A DNA stretch of 64,000 nucleotides from Pareuzebyella sediminis (GTDB taxonomy: Bacteria; Bacteroidota; Bacteroidia; Flavobacteriales; Flavobacteriaceae): contig NZ_VTZS01000001.1 in the NCBI RefSeq assembly GCF_008367235.1, positions 868,001-932,000 of the forward strand, given 5' to 3'. Positions 53,434 through 62,727 of the stretch are shown piece after piece. The first letter of the stretch is position 1, and each line of letters begins with the position of its first letter. Under the pieces are notes generated by a model. It made no database searches, had not been told where the DNA came from, and saw only the letters and a program-made list of their open reading frames with translations. The position numbers and the translations under genes are program-made.

Positions 53434-54447
53434 ATGAAATATATAGTTTGTGAAAAACCGGGTCAATTTATCCTGAAGGAAAAGAAAAAACCTAAAAGAA
53501 AGCCAGGAGAAGCACTATTAAAGATAAAAAAGGTCGGTATATGTGGTACCGACTTTCATGCCTACGCCGGAAATCAAGCATTCTTCTCCTATCCCCGTAT
53601 TTTAGGTCATGAACTGGCTTCGCAGGTGGTTGAGATAGACGAGAATCCGCAGGGTATCAAAGCGGGAGACAACGTGGTCGTCATGCCCTATATTAGCTGT
53701 CAAAAATGTGTGGCCTGCCGCAACGGTAAAACCAATTGTTGTTCAAACATTCAAGTGTTGGGCGTACACACAGATGGCGGTATGCAAGACTACATCACCG
53801 TTCCAACAGCGTTATTATTACGCGCAGAGGGTTTGAGCGACAATCAAATGGCGGTGGTAGAACCCTTGGCAATCGGTGCACATGCGGTTCGCCGTTCAGG
53901 AGTAAAAGCAGGGGAAGCTATAGTAGTAGTAGGTTGTGGGCCTATTGGAATCGGAATAATGAAATTGGCACAAATAGCTGGTGCGAAGGTGATAGGCATA
54001 GATATGAACCAAAATCGTCTTGATTACGTATTGCGCGATATCGGTATTGACCATGCGATCCTTGGAGGGAAAAATGCCGTAGAAAAGGTAGCTGAAATAA
54101 CCGGAGGTGATTTGGCCACCGCTGTTTTTGACGCCACTGGGCATAAAGGAGCTTTAGAATCCGGACCGGATTATATGTCACATGGCGGAAGATATATTTT
54201 AGTGGGGCTATCAAAAGGCGAGCTTGCTTTCAAGCATCCAGATATCCATGCCAAGGAAACGACTATTCTTTGTAGTCGTAATGCCACGTTCGAAGATTTT
54301 GAAAATGTAATCTCCATTTTGAGAAAGGGAAAATTTCCGATAGAGTCTTTTGTGACCCACAACGCTTCTTTTTCTGAAATGATTGCAAATTTTGATCAAT
54401 GGCTAGACCCTAAGAGTGGGGTCATCAAAGCCACTGTTGACTTTTAA
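53434..54447 (+). CDS. Zinc-binding alcohol dehydrogenase with intact structural zinc site
   Basis: A 337-residue medium-chain dehydrogenase. Catalytic zinc residues in KVGICGTDFHA, ILGHELASQ and VVEPLAIGA; structural zinc cysteines in SCQKCVACRNGKTNCC (all four present); NAD loop VVVGCGPIGIGIMKLAQ. It resembles L-galactonate/L-gulonate 5-dehydrogenases and other RspB-like enzymes. Heading the fucose-type unit it might oxidise fuconate or a keto-deoxy-fuconate; the exact step is not settled. Gap of 42 bases to the amidohydrolase. Confidence 0.87.
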   Translation: MKYIVCEKPGQFILKEKKKPKRKPGEALLKIKKVGICGTDFHAYAGNQAFFSYPRILGHELASQVVEIDENPQGIKAGDNVVVMPYISCQKCVACRNGKTNCCSNIQVLGVHTDGGMQDYITVPTALLLRAEGLSDNQMAVVEPLAIGAHAVRRSGVKAGEAIVVVGCGPIGIGIMKLAQIAGAKVIGIDMNQNRLDYVLRDIGIDHAILGGKNAVEKVAEITGGDLATAVFDATGHKGALESGPDYMSHGGRYILVGLSKGELAFKHPDIHAKETTILCSRNATFEDFENVISILRKGKFPIESFVTHNASFSEMIANFDQWLDPKSGVIKATVDF

Positions 54448-54489
54448 AACGTTCAGGAAAACAATTAACCTCTCAATGGCACAAACGTG

Positions 54490-55317
54490 ATGAAAATAGA
54501 TAGTCATCAACATTTTTGGTACTACGAGCCGGTAAAACATGCATGGATCGATGACGACATGGCCGAAATTCGTAAGAATTTCTTGCCCCAAGATTTGAAA
54601 ACGGTTTATCAGAATAACAATATAGATGGCTGCGTGGCCGTTCAAGCAGACCAGACTTTGGCCGAAACGGATTTCTTACTTGGGCTAGCCGGAGAAAACG
54701 ACTTTATAAAAGGTGTCGTGGGATGGGTCGATTTAAGATCAGACCGTGTGGATTCCGATTTAGAAAGATATTATTCTTACGAAAAATTAAAAGGTTGGCG
54801 CCATATCGTTCAAGGTGAAACCGACCATAACTTTTTATTGCGTCCTGCATTTCTCCGAGGAATCTCTTACTTGGAAAAATATGGTTATGCGTATGATATT
54901 TTGGTTTTCCCTCATCAATTGGGGGCCGTTTTGGAATTTGTCAAACATTTTCCACATCAAAAATTTGTAATCGACCATATGGCAAAACCTTATATAAAAG
55001 ACGGGTACTATGACGGCTGGGCGGTACTTATGCAAGAAATTGCCAAGCACGAAAATGTACATTGCAAGGTGTCGGGCATGATTACGGAAGCAAATTATCA
55101 TTCTTGGACAGCGGAACAGCTACATCCGTATTTAGCACTCGTACTAGAGGCCTTTGGCCCTAAAAGGTTGATGTTCGGTTCTGACTGGCCGGTATGTCTT
55201 GTCGCCGGTAATTATACGCAAGTACAACAAATAATCATTGATTTTATCGCAACCCTTAGCGTTGACGAACAAGAAAAAATAATGGGACTGAATGCCGTAC
55301 AGTTCTACAACCTATAA
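54490..55317 (+). CDS. L-fuconolactonase/L-rhamnonolactonase-type amidohydrolase
   Basis: A 275-residue metal-dependent hydrolase starting at the ATG of MKIDSHQHFWYYEP (a GTG codon precedes it). Metal ligands: HQHFW histidines, KFVIDHMAKPYIKD, and the Asp in MFGSDWPVCLVAG. This is the COG3618-type amidohydrolase that opens fucono- or rhamnono-lactones to the acid. With an SDR, FucP and mutarotase genes following directly, L-fucono-1,5-lactonase activity is a strong inference. Confidence 0.88.
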   Translation: MKIDSHQHFWYYEPVKHAWIDDDMAEIRKNFLPQDLKTVYQNNNIDGCVAVQADQTLAETDFLLGLAGENDFIKGVVGWVDLRSDRVDSDLERYYSYEKLKGWRHIVQGETDHNFLLRPAFLRGISYLEKYGYAYDILVFPHQLGAVLEFVKHFPHQKFVIDHMAKPYIKDGYYDGWAVLMQEIAKHENVHCKVSGMITEANYHSWTAEQLHPYLALVLEAFGPKRLMFGSDWPVCLVAGNYTQVQQIIIDFIATLSVDEQEKIMGLNAVQFYNL

Positions 55318-55349
55318 ACACATGAATAAAATATAACAAAAGTATAACC

Positions 55350-56144
55350 ATGGATTTAAACTTAAGAGGAAAAGTTGTAGTCATAAGTGGAGCAGCCGGT
55401 AAAGAAGGTAGCATCGGGGAGACAATTTTGCAGCGTTTAGTAGGTGAAGGGGCCATTCCGGCTCTTATTGATAGAAACGATAGAGGCCATGGGTATATAA
55501 AAGCTATTCAGCAAAAAGGCATCGATGCCATTTTCTGCCAGACCGATGTGACAAACCCGAAAGAAATTGAACATGCCTTGACCTCCATATCAGAAAAATA
55601 TGGTCGAATCGATGTAGTATTGAACAATGTAGGAGTAAACGATGGGGTCGGTCTTGATGCTTCATACGAAGAATTCATGGATTCGCTCAAACTCAATATG
55701 GTCAGTTACTTTCTCATTGTTAAACACGCCCTACCTTTATTGAAAAAATCCAAGGGAAATATTTTAAATATCGGATCAAAAGTAGCACTGACAGGCCAAG
55801 GGCGCACTTCAGGGTATGCCGCTTCGAAGGGCGGAGTCCTTGCGCTGACCCGTGAATGGGCCGTTGACCTGATTCCGTATGGTATTCGATCCAATGCTAT
55901 AATTATCGCCGAAAGTTGGACCCCTTCCTACGATACATGGATCAAGACCATACCCGATGGAGCTAAAAAACTTCAATCCATAGTTAAAAAAATCCCTCTT
56001 GAAAACCGCATGACGACCCCTGATGAAATTGCGAACGTATGCCTCTTTACCATTTCCGACCGCTCATCACATACCACGGGACAATATATTTTTGTCGATG
56101 GAGGATATGTACATTTAGACCGGGCCCTTTTGACCGAAGATTAA
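55350..56144 (+). CDS. SDR dehydrogenase, L-fucose dehydrogenase candidate
   Basis: A 264-residue short-chain dehydrogenase. The NAD loop VVISGAAGKEGSIGETI is a variant of TGxxxGxG (an inserted EG pair), NNVGVND is the structural motif and GSKVALT...GYAASKGG gives Ser, Tyr, Lys. Between the lactonase and FucP genes it is the best candidate to oxidise L-fucose (or another 6-deoxyhexose) to its lactone. The alternative is a later dehydrogenase step. Separated from the lactonase gene by 32 bases. Confidence 0.85.
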   Translation: MDLNLRGKVVVISGAAGKEGSIGETILQRLVGEGAIPALIDRNDRGHGYIKAIQQKGIDAIFCQTDVTNPKEIEHALTSISEKYGRIDVVLNNVGVNDGVGLDASYEEFMDSLKLNMVSYFLIVKHALPLLKKSKGNILNIGSKVALTGQGRTSGYAASKGGVLALTREWAVDLIPYGIRSNAIIIAESWTPSYDTWIKTIPDGAKKLQSIVKKIPLENRMTTPDEIANVCLFTISDRSSHTTGQYIFVDGGYVHLDRALLTED

Positions 56145-56164
56145 AACAACCAATAGTATCGATT

Positions 56165-57490
56165 ATGACCAAAAACCAAAAAACACCGGTAGTCGCAAAA
56201 TCTGTGATAGTTCCTTTTATCTTGATTACGTCTTTGTTTGCCCTTTGGGGGTTGGCAAATGATATGACAAACCCCATGGTTCGAGGCTTTCAAAAAGTAC
56301 TTGAGTTAACCAATACCCAAGCATCTTTGGTGCAACTGGCATTTTACGGAGGCTATTTTACTATGGCCATTCCAGCAGCCTTATTCGTGAATAGATTTTC
56401 TTATAAAAAAGGGGTTTTACTAGGCTTAGCCTTATATGCCGCTGGCGCCTTATTGTTTTATCCGGCAGCAGCGAAAGAGAGTTATGGTTTTTTCTTGGCC
56501 GCCCTCTATATTCTTACCTTTGGGCTTGCCTTTCTCGAAACGACCTCAAACCCATATATCTTGTCGATGGGTGCTGAAGAAACGGCGACCCAACGCTTGA
56601 ATTTTGCACAGATGTTCAACCCGATGGGGTCGATATTGGGATTGTTAATTGCACAAAACTTTGTGCTGGGAGCACTGCAATCTGATGATACCACGGCAGA
56701 CGGTACGCCCATATATGACACACTGCCCGAAGCAGCCAAGAGCGTCATACGAACAGCGGATCTTGAGATTATAAGAAATCCTTATGTCATATTAGGTCTG
56801 GTTGTGCTCTTTTTCTTTGCAATGATCAGTATCATCAAAATGCCTCAAAACAAGCATCAAGAGGCTAAGGTTAAATTTTCGGATTCGGTCAAACGATTAT
56901 GGAAACAACCTAAATTTACCTTTGGTGTAGTTGCCCAAGCATTCTACGTGGGATGCCAAATTATGTGCTGGACGTACGTGTATCAATATGCCGAAACTTT
57001 GGGAATCGATGCTAAATCTGCGGTGTGGTATGGCCTCGCCGGATACATTGTCTTTTTAATCGGACGTACTGTAGGGACCGCCTTGCTCACAAAAATAGAT
57101 TCTGGAAAATTATTGATGTATTTTGGAATCGGGGGCATGCTCACCTTGATAGGCGCCATTTATTTGCCCGGAATGCTGGGTATTTATTCGCTAATAGCCA
57201 CTTCGTTGTTCATGTCCATTATGTTCCCAACGATTTACGGTATCGCCCTGGAAGGTCAGGGAGAGGATGCAAAGTTCGGGGCCGCATTTTTGGTCATGGC
57301 CATTGTCGGTGGTGCACTCCTACCCTACCTACAGGGCTATATACTTGACTGGGGAGGTGTGGGTTACGAAGACATCACCGTCTTGGGAGCCTCCGAAATG
57401 CGTTTCTCGTTCGTTCTTTCCTTACTTTGTCTTTTGGTGGTCGTGCTTTATGGAAGAGCCGTGTATCGAAAATACCATCGACATCTTTAA
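56165..57490 (+). CDS. fucP: L-fucose:H+ symporter
   Basis: A 441-residue MFS transporter with about 12 membrane helices, starting at the ATG at 56165 (the frame upstream is inside the SDR gene). The family opening VPFILITSLFALWGLANDMTNPMV, the FLETTSNPYILSMG loop and NFAQMFNPMGSILGLLIAQ match FucP; cytoplasmic loop YGIALEGQGEDAKFGAAFLVMAIVGGA is also conserved. Imports L-fucose (some relatives take glucose/galactose) with protons. Follows the SDR by 20 bases and precedes the mutarotase by 12. Confidence 0.94.
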   Translation: MTKNQKTPVVAKSVIVPFILITSLFALWGLANDMTNPMVRGFQKVLELTNTQASLVQLAFYGGYFTMAIPAALFVNRFSYKKGVLLGLALYAAGALLFYPAAAKESYGFFLAALYILTFGLAFLETTSNPYILSMGAEETATQRLNFAQMFNPMGSILGLLIAQNFVLGALQSDDTTADGTPIYDTLPEAAKSVIRTADLEIIRNPYVILGLVVLFFFAMISIIKMPQNKHQEAKVKFSDSVKRLWKQPKFTFGVVAQAFYVGCQIMCWTYVYQYAETLGIDAKSAVWYGLAGYIVFLIGRTVGTALLTKIDSGKLLMYFGIGGMLTLIGAIYLPGMLGIYSLIATSLFMSIMFPTIYGIALEGQGEDAKFGAAFLVMAIVGGALLPYLQGYILDWGGVGYEDITVLGASEMRFSFVLSLLCLLVVVLYGRAVYRKYHRHL

Positions 57491-57502
57491 TTTATAGTTT
57501 AT

Positions 57503-57850
57503 ATGAACGATACCAAAAGATTTTGTTTTTCTTGCGACCTCAAGGACAATCCCGAACTTATCGAAAAATATAAGGCGTATCATGCCCCTGGAAAAGTGTG
57601 GCCCGAAATCGTTAAGAGCATTAAGGATGCGGGAATCATCGATATGCAAATATACCTCACCGGTAACCGAATGTTTATGGTTATGGACGTTGACGAAACG
57701 TTCGACCCGGTACACAAAGCCAAAATGGATGCGGATAATCCCAAAGTTCAAGAGTGGGAAGCGCTCATGTGGAAATTTCAAGAAGCGTTACCATGGGCCA
57801 AAGAGGGAGAAAAATGGACACCCCTTGAGAAAATATTTCAATTAATCTAA
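57503..57850 (+). CDS. L-rhamnose/L-fucose mutarotase-type protein
   Basis: A 115-residue protein of the RhaM family (COG3254). LKDNPELIEKYKAYHAPGKVWPE and KDAGIIDMQIYLTGNRMFMVMD carry the His and Asp/Tyr residues of the sugar pocket, and WPEIV...MWKFQEALPWAKEGEKW is conserved. It interconverts alpha and beta anomers so that the dehydrogenase receives the right form. Last gene in the unit with FucP. Confidence 0.93.
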   Translation: MNDTKRFCFSCDLKDNPELIEKYKAYHAPGKVWPEIVKSIKDAGIIDMQIYLTGNRMFMVMDVDETFDPVHKAKMDADNPKVQEWEALMWKFQEALPWAKEGEKWTPLEKIFQLI

Positions 57851-57888
57851 ATTAAGATTTAATTGAGTTCCTTGGGTGTTATTCGACC

Positions 57889-59412
57889 CTAGGCCAAGAT
57901 ATCTTTAACCACATGACCGTGAACATCAGTCAAACGGTAACGTCTGCCTTGATGTTTGAACGTCAAACGTTCATGGTCTATTCCAAATAGATGAAGAAGG
58001 GTCGCCTGAAAATCGTGAACATGCACTGGGTCTTTCACCACATTATAGCTAAAATCATCAGTTTCGCCATAGGTAAAACCAGGCTTTACCCCAGCCCCGG
58101 CCATCCACATCGTAAAAGCCTTTGGGTGGTGATCTCGACCGTAGGTGGTACTGGTCAATTGACCCTGTGAATAGACCGTACGGCCAAATTCACCTCCCCA
58201 TACAACCAAGGTATCTTCGAGCATTCCCCGCTGCTTCAGGTCTTTAATCAACGCCGCGTTCGCCTGATCGGTCAGTTTGTTCTGGTTACGAACTCCACTA
58301 GGGCAACCAATGTGCTGATCCCATCCTTGGTGATAAAGTTGTACAAACTTCACGTCCTTTTCTAAGAGTTTTCGGGCCATCAAACAGTTGGCCGCATAGG
58401 TGCCGGGATCTCGACTATCTTCACCATACATCTCAAAAATATAATCCGGTTCATCGGAGATATCCGTAACCTCTGGAACGGAAGTCTGCATACGAAAAGC
58501 CATTTCATACTGGGCCATACGTGCATTTATCTCGGGGTCTCCATACACATCATGCTGTACTTGATTGAGTTTTGACAGATAGTCTAACATATTACGCCGG
58601 TCTGTACCGTCGTAATTCTCAGGATCACTCAAATAAAGTACAGGATCTTTCCCTGATCGAAATTGCACCCCTTGATGCTCGGTAGGTAAAAAACCATTTC
58701 CCCATAAACGCGAATACAGAGGCTGCCCACCCATATTCTTGGTAATCAACGTAATAAAGGTAGGTAGATTATCATTGTCAGACCCTAATCCATAACTTAA
58801 CCATGAGCCTATCGAAGGGCGCCCTGGGAGTTGGCTTCCGGTCTGCAAAAAGGTAATGGCCGGATCGTGATTAATAGCGTCGGTCTGCATTGATTTTATA
58901 AAGCACAAATCATCTACGACCTCCGAGGTATGGGGCATTAACTCACTTACCCATGCCCGACATTTCCCATATTGCTTAAAATCCATGATTGATGGAGCTA
59001 TGGGAAAAACCGTCTGGTCAGCACTCATACCGGTCAACCGTTGACCCTGTCGTACCGATGGTGGAAGATCTTTTCCGAACATGTCCTTAAGTTTCGGTTT
59101 ATAATCCCACATATCGAGCTGCGAGGGGCCCCCACTTTGAAAAAGATAGATAATACGTTTGGCCTTAGGTTCGAAATGGGGCAAGCCTAGCGCATTTTGG
59201 GTATAAGATGCCTGTACAGCACCCTGCCCGAGTCGCGCTGGACCTTTCCCAGAAATGGCACCCCACGCCTTATCTGCATTCAAAAGGCTCCCCAGGGCCA
59301 TGGCACCGATACCCAATGAAGACTTGGTCAAGAAATTTCTTCGGTCCAGCTTCCTTTCGATATCTTGAAGGTCTTTGTTCGTCGATTTTAATACTTTTTG
59401 ATTATGGCACAT
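57889..59412 (-). CDS. DUF1501 family protein, Tat-exported
   Basis: A 507-residue protein. The N-terminus has a twin-arginine signal DRRNFLTKSSLGIGAMALG (residues about 23-42). The domain resembles alkaline-phosphatase-fold DUF1501 proteins: FQSGGPSQLDMWDYKP, FVQLYHQGWDQH, VVWGGEFGRT and YGRDHHPKAFTMWMAG hold conserved Asp/His/Thr/Gly. Sulfatase-like hydrolysis has been proposed for the family but is unproven. Three bases after the PSD1-DUF1553 gene, so the two are one unit. Confidence 0.88.
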   Translation of the reverse strand: MCHNQKVLKSTNKDLQDIERKLDRRNFLTKSSLGIGAMALGSLLNADKAWGAISGKGPARLGQGAVQASYTQNALGLPHFEPKAKRIIYLFQSGGPSQLDMWDYKPKLKDMFGKDLPPSVRQGQRLTGMSADQTVFPIAPSIMDFKQYGKCRAWVSELMPHTSEVVDDLCFIKSMQTDAINHDPAITFLQTGSQLPGRPSIGSWLSYGLGSDNDNLPTFITLITKNMGGQPLYSRLWGNGFLPTEHQGVQFRSGKDPVLYLSDPENYDGTDRRNMLDYLSKLNQVQHDVYGDPEINARMAQYEMAFRMQTSVPEVTDISDEPDYIFEMYGEDSRDPGTYAANCLMARKLLEKDVKFVQLYHQGWDQHIGCPSGVRNQNKLTDQANAALIKDLKQRGMLEDTLVVWGGEFGRTVYSQGQLTSTTYGRDHHPKAFTMWMAGAGVKPGFTYGETDDFSYNVVKDPVHVHDFQATLLHLFGIDHERLTFKHQGRRYRLTDVHGHVVKDILA

Positions 59413-59415
59413 GTG

Positions 59416-62400
59416 TTATCTTTTCATTATGGTTGCATCCGAATTCATAATGGTGCTTGCGACTACAGCATTAGCCGCTATCAAAGGATAATTTTCACTT
59501 TTTACCTGAAACTCACCAGTATTTAACCATCCTTTGGCTTTATCCGGATTTTTCAAAAATTTTGTGTACTCTTCATACCGAAGCGCCTCAAGAACTTCAA
59601 GTTCTTCTGAAGAGGCACTTCTGCCTGTCAATCTTCTAAAAACAGATTGAATTCCCTGTTTGATATCGGAATAAGCCGTCATACTATGGCCTAGCACCCT
59701 TGAAGCTTCGACATATGTCGGGTCGTTCATCACGACCAAAGCCTGTAGCGGCGTATTGGTTTCTTGTCTACGTACTGAACAAAATGAACGTTCAGGAGCG
59801 TCGAAGGTGGCTATGGTGGGGTTGGGCACCGAACGTTTCCAAATGGTATACATTCCCCTACGGTACAATTTTTTCCCCGTGTCTTCCTTATAACTTGCCC
59901 CGTTGATTTTCCAGAGCCCCTCGGGCTGGTAAGGCCGAACGCTAGGTCCCCCAATCTCACTGTTCATCAGACCCGATGCTACCAAAACATTATTTCTGAG
60001 CATCTCCCCCGTGAGCCTCTTAGAGGGCCCTCGAGCTAATAGGCGATTTTCTGGGTCCATCGCCAAAAGTGAGGGGCTTGACTTAGAAGCCTGCCTATAT
60101 GCATTCGACATGACCATCATTTTCATTAATGATTTTACGTTCCATCCAGATTCCATAAATTCAATGGCCAACCAATCAAGCATAGCTGGGTGGGAAGGCA
60201 GTTCGCCCTGATTTCCAAAGTCTTCAACGGTTCGTACAATACCTGTTCCGAATATATTTTTCCAATAGCGGTTAACCGCCACCCTAGCCGTTAAAGGATT
60301 CTTTTTATCGGTAATCCATTGCGCCAGCCCCATTCTATTTTTAGGCAGACTATCAGGATACGGAAAAATTCGTTCCGGGGTTCTCGTATCGACCCGATCA
60401 CCCGGCATGTCGTATTGACCCCGTTCTAAAACATAGGTCTCCCGCTTTTCTTCCATTTCCTTCATCACCATAATATCCTGAATAGCATCGACCGTATCGA
60501 CGGCTTTTCTTTTGATGAGCTCCAATTCTTTCATTTCCTTTTGATAGCTCTTATCAAAGCTTTCTAAGTAATAGGTTTGAAGCGCTGTTCGCTCTTGTTC
60601 GGAGAGCAGGTAAGATTCTTTGTTCAAGAGTTTTTGGAATCTTTCAAAGTCCGCTAGTTGTAGTACTTCCAACCCCGTCAATGCCCTTTCATAAACCTGT
60701 ATGTCATCTACCACGGCACCACCGATACCCTTTCCTCTCCACCGGGCACCGACTTGTAAACCAGGGTCTTCAGGTACTCCTTTCATTCCATAGGCATGTT
60801 TGTTGAACACGATATCCTTATATAGATTATCGACTTCGGTCTCCATATCCAAAAGAGTATCGTCTTGATAGACTTTTATGCCCTGTGCCTTGCTCGAACC
60901 ATCATAAGTAAGGGTCAACTGAAGCCATTTTTCTTTGGGAAGCTTCTTCGTTGAATATTTTACTATCGCATTGGCAGGGTGAAGGTGTGCGAATAGCACC
61001 TCTAGTTTATTGTCCTTTAAAGCTAGATGATACCCCCGGAAGTTATAGAGTTTGGCACCTATGCCTTTATGTATGATAACGCCGGTCTCCAAGTCTTCTG
61101 GTATGTAGATACGGATACTCACGCTGAATGATTCGTTGCGATGAAATATGCCAACACCATTGAGATCTAACCAAGCATCGCCGTCTAATTGAAGTCCGTA
61201 ACCCTCAAACCCTTTTGAGAATTTTGCCTGCTGGTCTTTCGAATGTTGCCTTTTCATGATACCCTTTTTACCAGGTCGCTCCTTATTCGCCAACGAGGGC
61301 CCTTCGAAGTCAAAGAAAGCCGTTCGACCCTGTGGCACCTTAGACGTTGCCATGCTTTTTTGATTTCCTGATTGTAACCAGGCTTTTGCTTTTTCCAAAC
61401 CCTGGGATTTTCGGTCCTGTAAGGCCGTGCGTTTATCGTCTATCAAAGCATCTATAGATGCCAATAATTCATTCTGTTCTTTGGTGGGCAACAATAGTGT
61501 CGGGGCAGGCATCGACCAATCGAAAGAAATTTGCCCCGATTCACGTACGTTATTAAAAAAACTGTACATCTCATAATAGTTCTTTTGAGAAATGGGGTCG
61601 TATTTATGGTCATGGCATTTTGCACAGGCCATGGTTAAACCCAGTAATCCTTCACTCACGGTATTGGTACGATCTGCCACATATTCGGCGCGAAACTCCT
61701 CGTCGATAATTCCTCCTTCGGCGTTCTGCGGGTGTAGTCTATTAAAGGTCGTTGCCAACACCTGTTCTGTAGATGCATTTGGCATCAGATCTCCGGCTAA
61801 TTGCCAAGTTATGAACTGGTCATATGGCATATTTTCATTGAATGCTTTAATCACCCAATCGCGCCATTTAGAAACATCTCTATACCGATCAACGGTATAA
61901 CCATGCGTGTCTGCGTATCGAGAAAGATCCATCCAGTCAAGGGTCATCTGTTCTCCATAATGGGGCGATGTCAAAAGCCGGTCGACCTGTTTTTCATAGG
62001 CGTCGGAGGAAGTGTCTTTCAAAAAGTTTTCTATTTCTTCGAGGGTTGGAGGAAGGCCCGTTAAATCTAAACTCAACCGGCGTAATAAAATTTCCCTGTC
62101 CGCCCTAGCACTATAACCCTTATTTTTTTCTTCCAATCTGGCGAGAAAGAAGTTATCAATGGGGTTTGAAACAAGTTCTTTAGCGCTTACATCGGGCAGA
62201 GCGACCTTCTTTGGTGCAAGAAAAGCCCAGTGATCTTTATATTCGGCACCTTCTTCTACCCATTTTACCAACAGGGCCTTTTCGCGTGCCGAGAGATTAA
62301 GGTGAGAAGATGGCTCCGGCATAATGATTTCCGCATCTTTCGTCAGAATACGCCTGATTATTTCGCTATTGGCGGGCTCTTTAGGACGTATGGCATAAAT

Positions 62401-62655
62401 TCCAGGGGTATTTTTCGATTCGGCATAGGCCAATTCACGAAGGTGTAATTGTAAACCTCCTTTTACCTTTGACTGGTCCGGACCATGGCAAATAAAACAT
62501 TTATCCGAAAGAATGGGCTTTACATGTAAATTGAAATCGACCTTTTCAGGTAGGTCTCCATAAGCAACGGCCACATCTTCGGGAAGTTCGATCCCGTTGC
62601 AGGAAGCTAATATATACAATCCCAAAAGGACAAGACCTTTCTTCAAATTCCGCAT
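59416..62655 (-). CDS. PSD1/DUF1549/LamG/DUF1553 multi-domain lipoprotein
   Basis: A 1,079-residue protein; the ATG at 62655 begins a lipoprotein signal (lipobox YILASC, Cys19), unlike the start 63 bases upstream. Order: PSD1 heme-type segment C53-F-I-C-H57 (about 45-110), DUF1549 (about 160-370, with a second CAKCHDH near 345), a LamG/concanavalin-like domain (about 445-670) with LDGDAWLDLNG and FRGYHLALKDNK, then DUF1553 (about 775-1035). Found next to DUF1501 genes in planctomycetes and marine Bacteroidetes; function unproven, carbohydrate binding by LamG and redox through heme are likely. Confidence 0.9.
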   Translation of the reverse strand: MRNLKKGLVLLGLYILASCNGIELPEDVAVAYGDLPEKVDFNLHVKPILSDKCFICHGPDQSKVKGGLQLHLRELAYAESKNTPGIYAIRPKEPANSEIIRRILTKDAEIIMPEPSSHLNLSAREKALLVKWVEEGAEYKDHWAFLAPKKVALPDVSAKELVSNPIDNFFLARLEEKNKGYSARADREILLRRLSLDLTGLPPTLEEIENFLKDTSSDAYEKQVDRLLTSPHYGEQMTLDWMDLSRYADTHGYTVDRYRDVSKWRDWVIKAFNENMPYDQFITWQLAGDLMPNASTEQVLATTFNRLHPQNAEGGIIDEEFRAEYVADRTNTVSEGLLGLTMACAKCHDHKYDPISQKNYYEMYSFFNNVRESGQISFDWSMPAPTLLLPTKEQNELLASIDALIDDKRTALQDRKSQGLEKAKAWLQSGNQKSMATSKVPQGRTAFFDFEGPSLANKERPGKKGIMKRQHSKDQQAKFSKGFEGYGLQLDGDAWLDLNGVGIFHRNESFSVSIRIYIPEDLETGVIIHKGIGAKLYNFRGYHLALKDNKLEVLFAHLHPANAIVKYSTKKLPKEKWLQLTLTYDGSSKAQGIKVYQDDTLLDMETEVDNLYKDIVFNKHAYGMKGVPEDPGLQVGARWRGKGIGGAVVDDIQVYERALTGLEVLQLADFERFQKLLNKESYLLSEQERTALQTYYLESFDKSYQKEMKELELIKRKAVDTVDAIQDIMVMKEMEEKRETYVLERGQYDMPGDRVDTRTPERIFPYPDSLPKNRMGLAQWITDKKNPLTARVAVNRYWKNIFGTGIVRTVEDFGNQGELPSHPAMLDWLAIEFMESGWNVKSLMKMMVMSNAYRQASKSSPSLLAMDPENRLLARGPSKRLTGEMLRNNVLVASGLMNSEIGGPSVRPYQPEGLWKINGASYKEDTGKKLYRRGMYTIWKRSVPNPTIATFDAPERSFCSVRRQETNTPLQALVVMNDPTYVEASRVLGHSMTAYSDIKQGIQSVFRRLTGRSASSEELEVLEALRYEEYTKFLKNPDKAKGWLNTGEFQVKSENYPLIAANAVVASTIMNSDATIMKR

Positions 62656-62727
62656 AGCATCATCAAGTGATTCAATATTATCATGGTCAAAGCCGTTCTC
62701 CGTATATCTGTGACTCACAAAAGTAAC

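Noticed and set aside
49032-57850. Complete polysaccharide utilisation locus (SusCD type)
   Set aside because: No SusC/SusD pair, no polysaccharide lyase or fucosidase in the window; only the sulfatase and monosaccharide genes are present.
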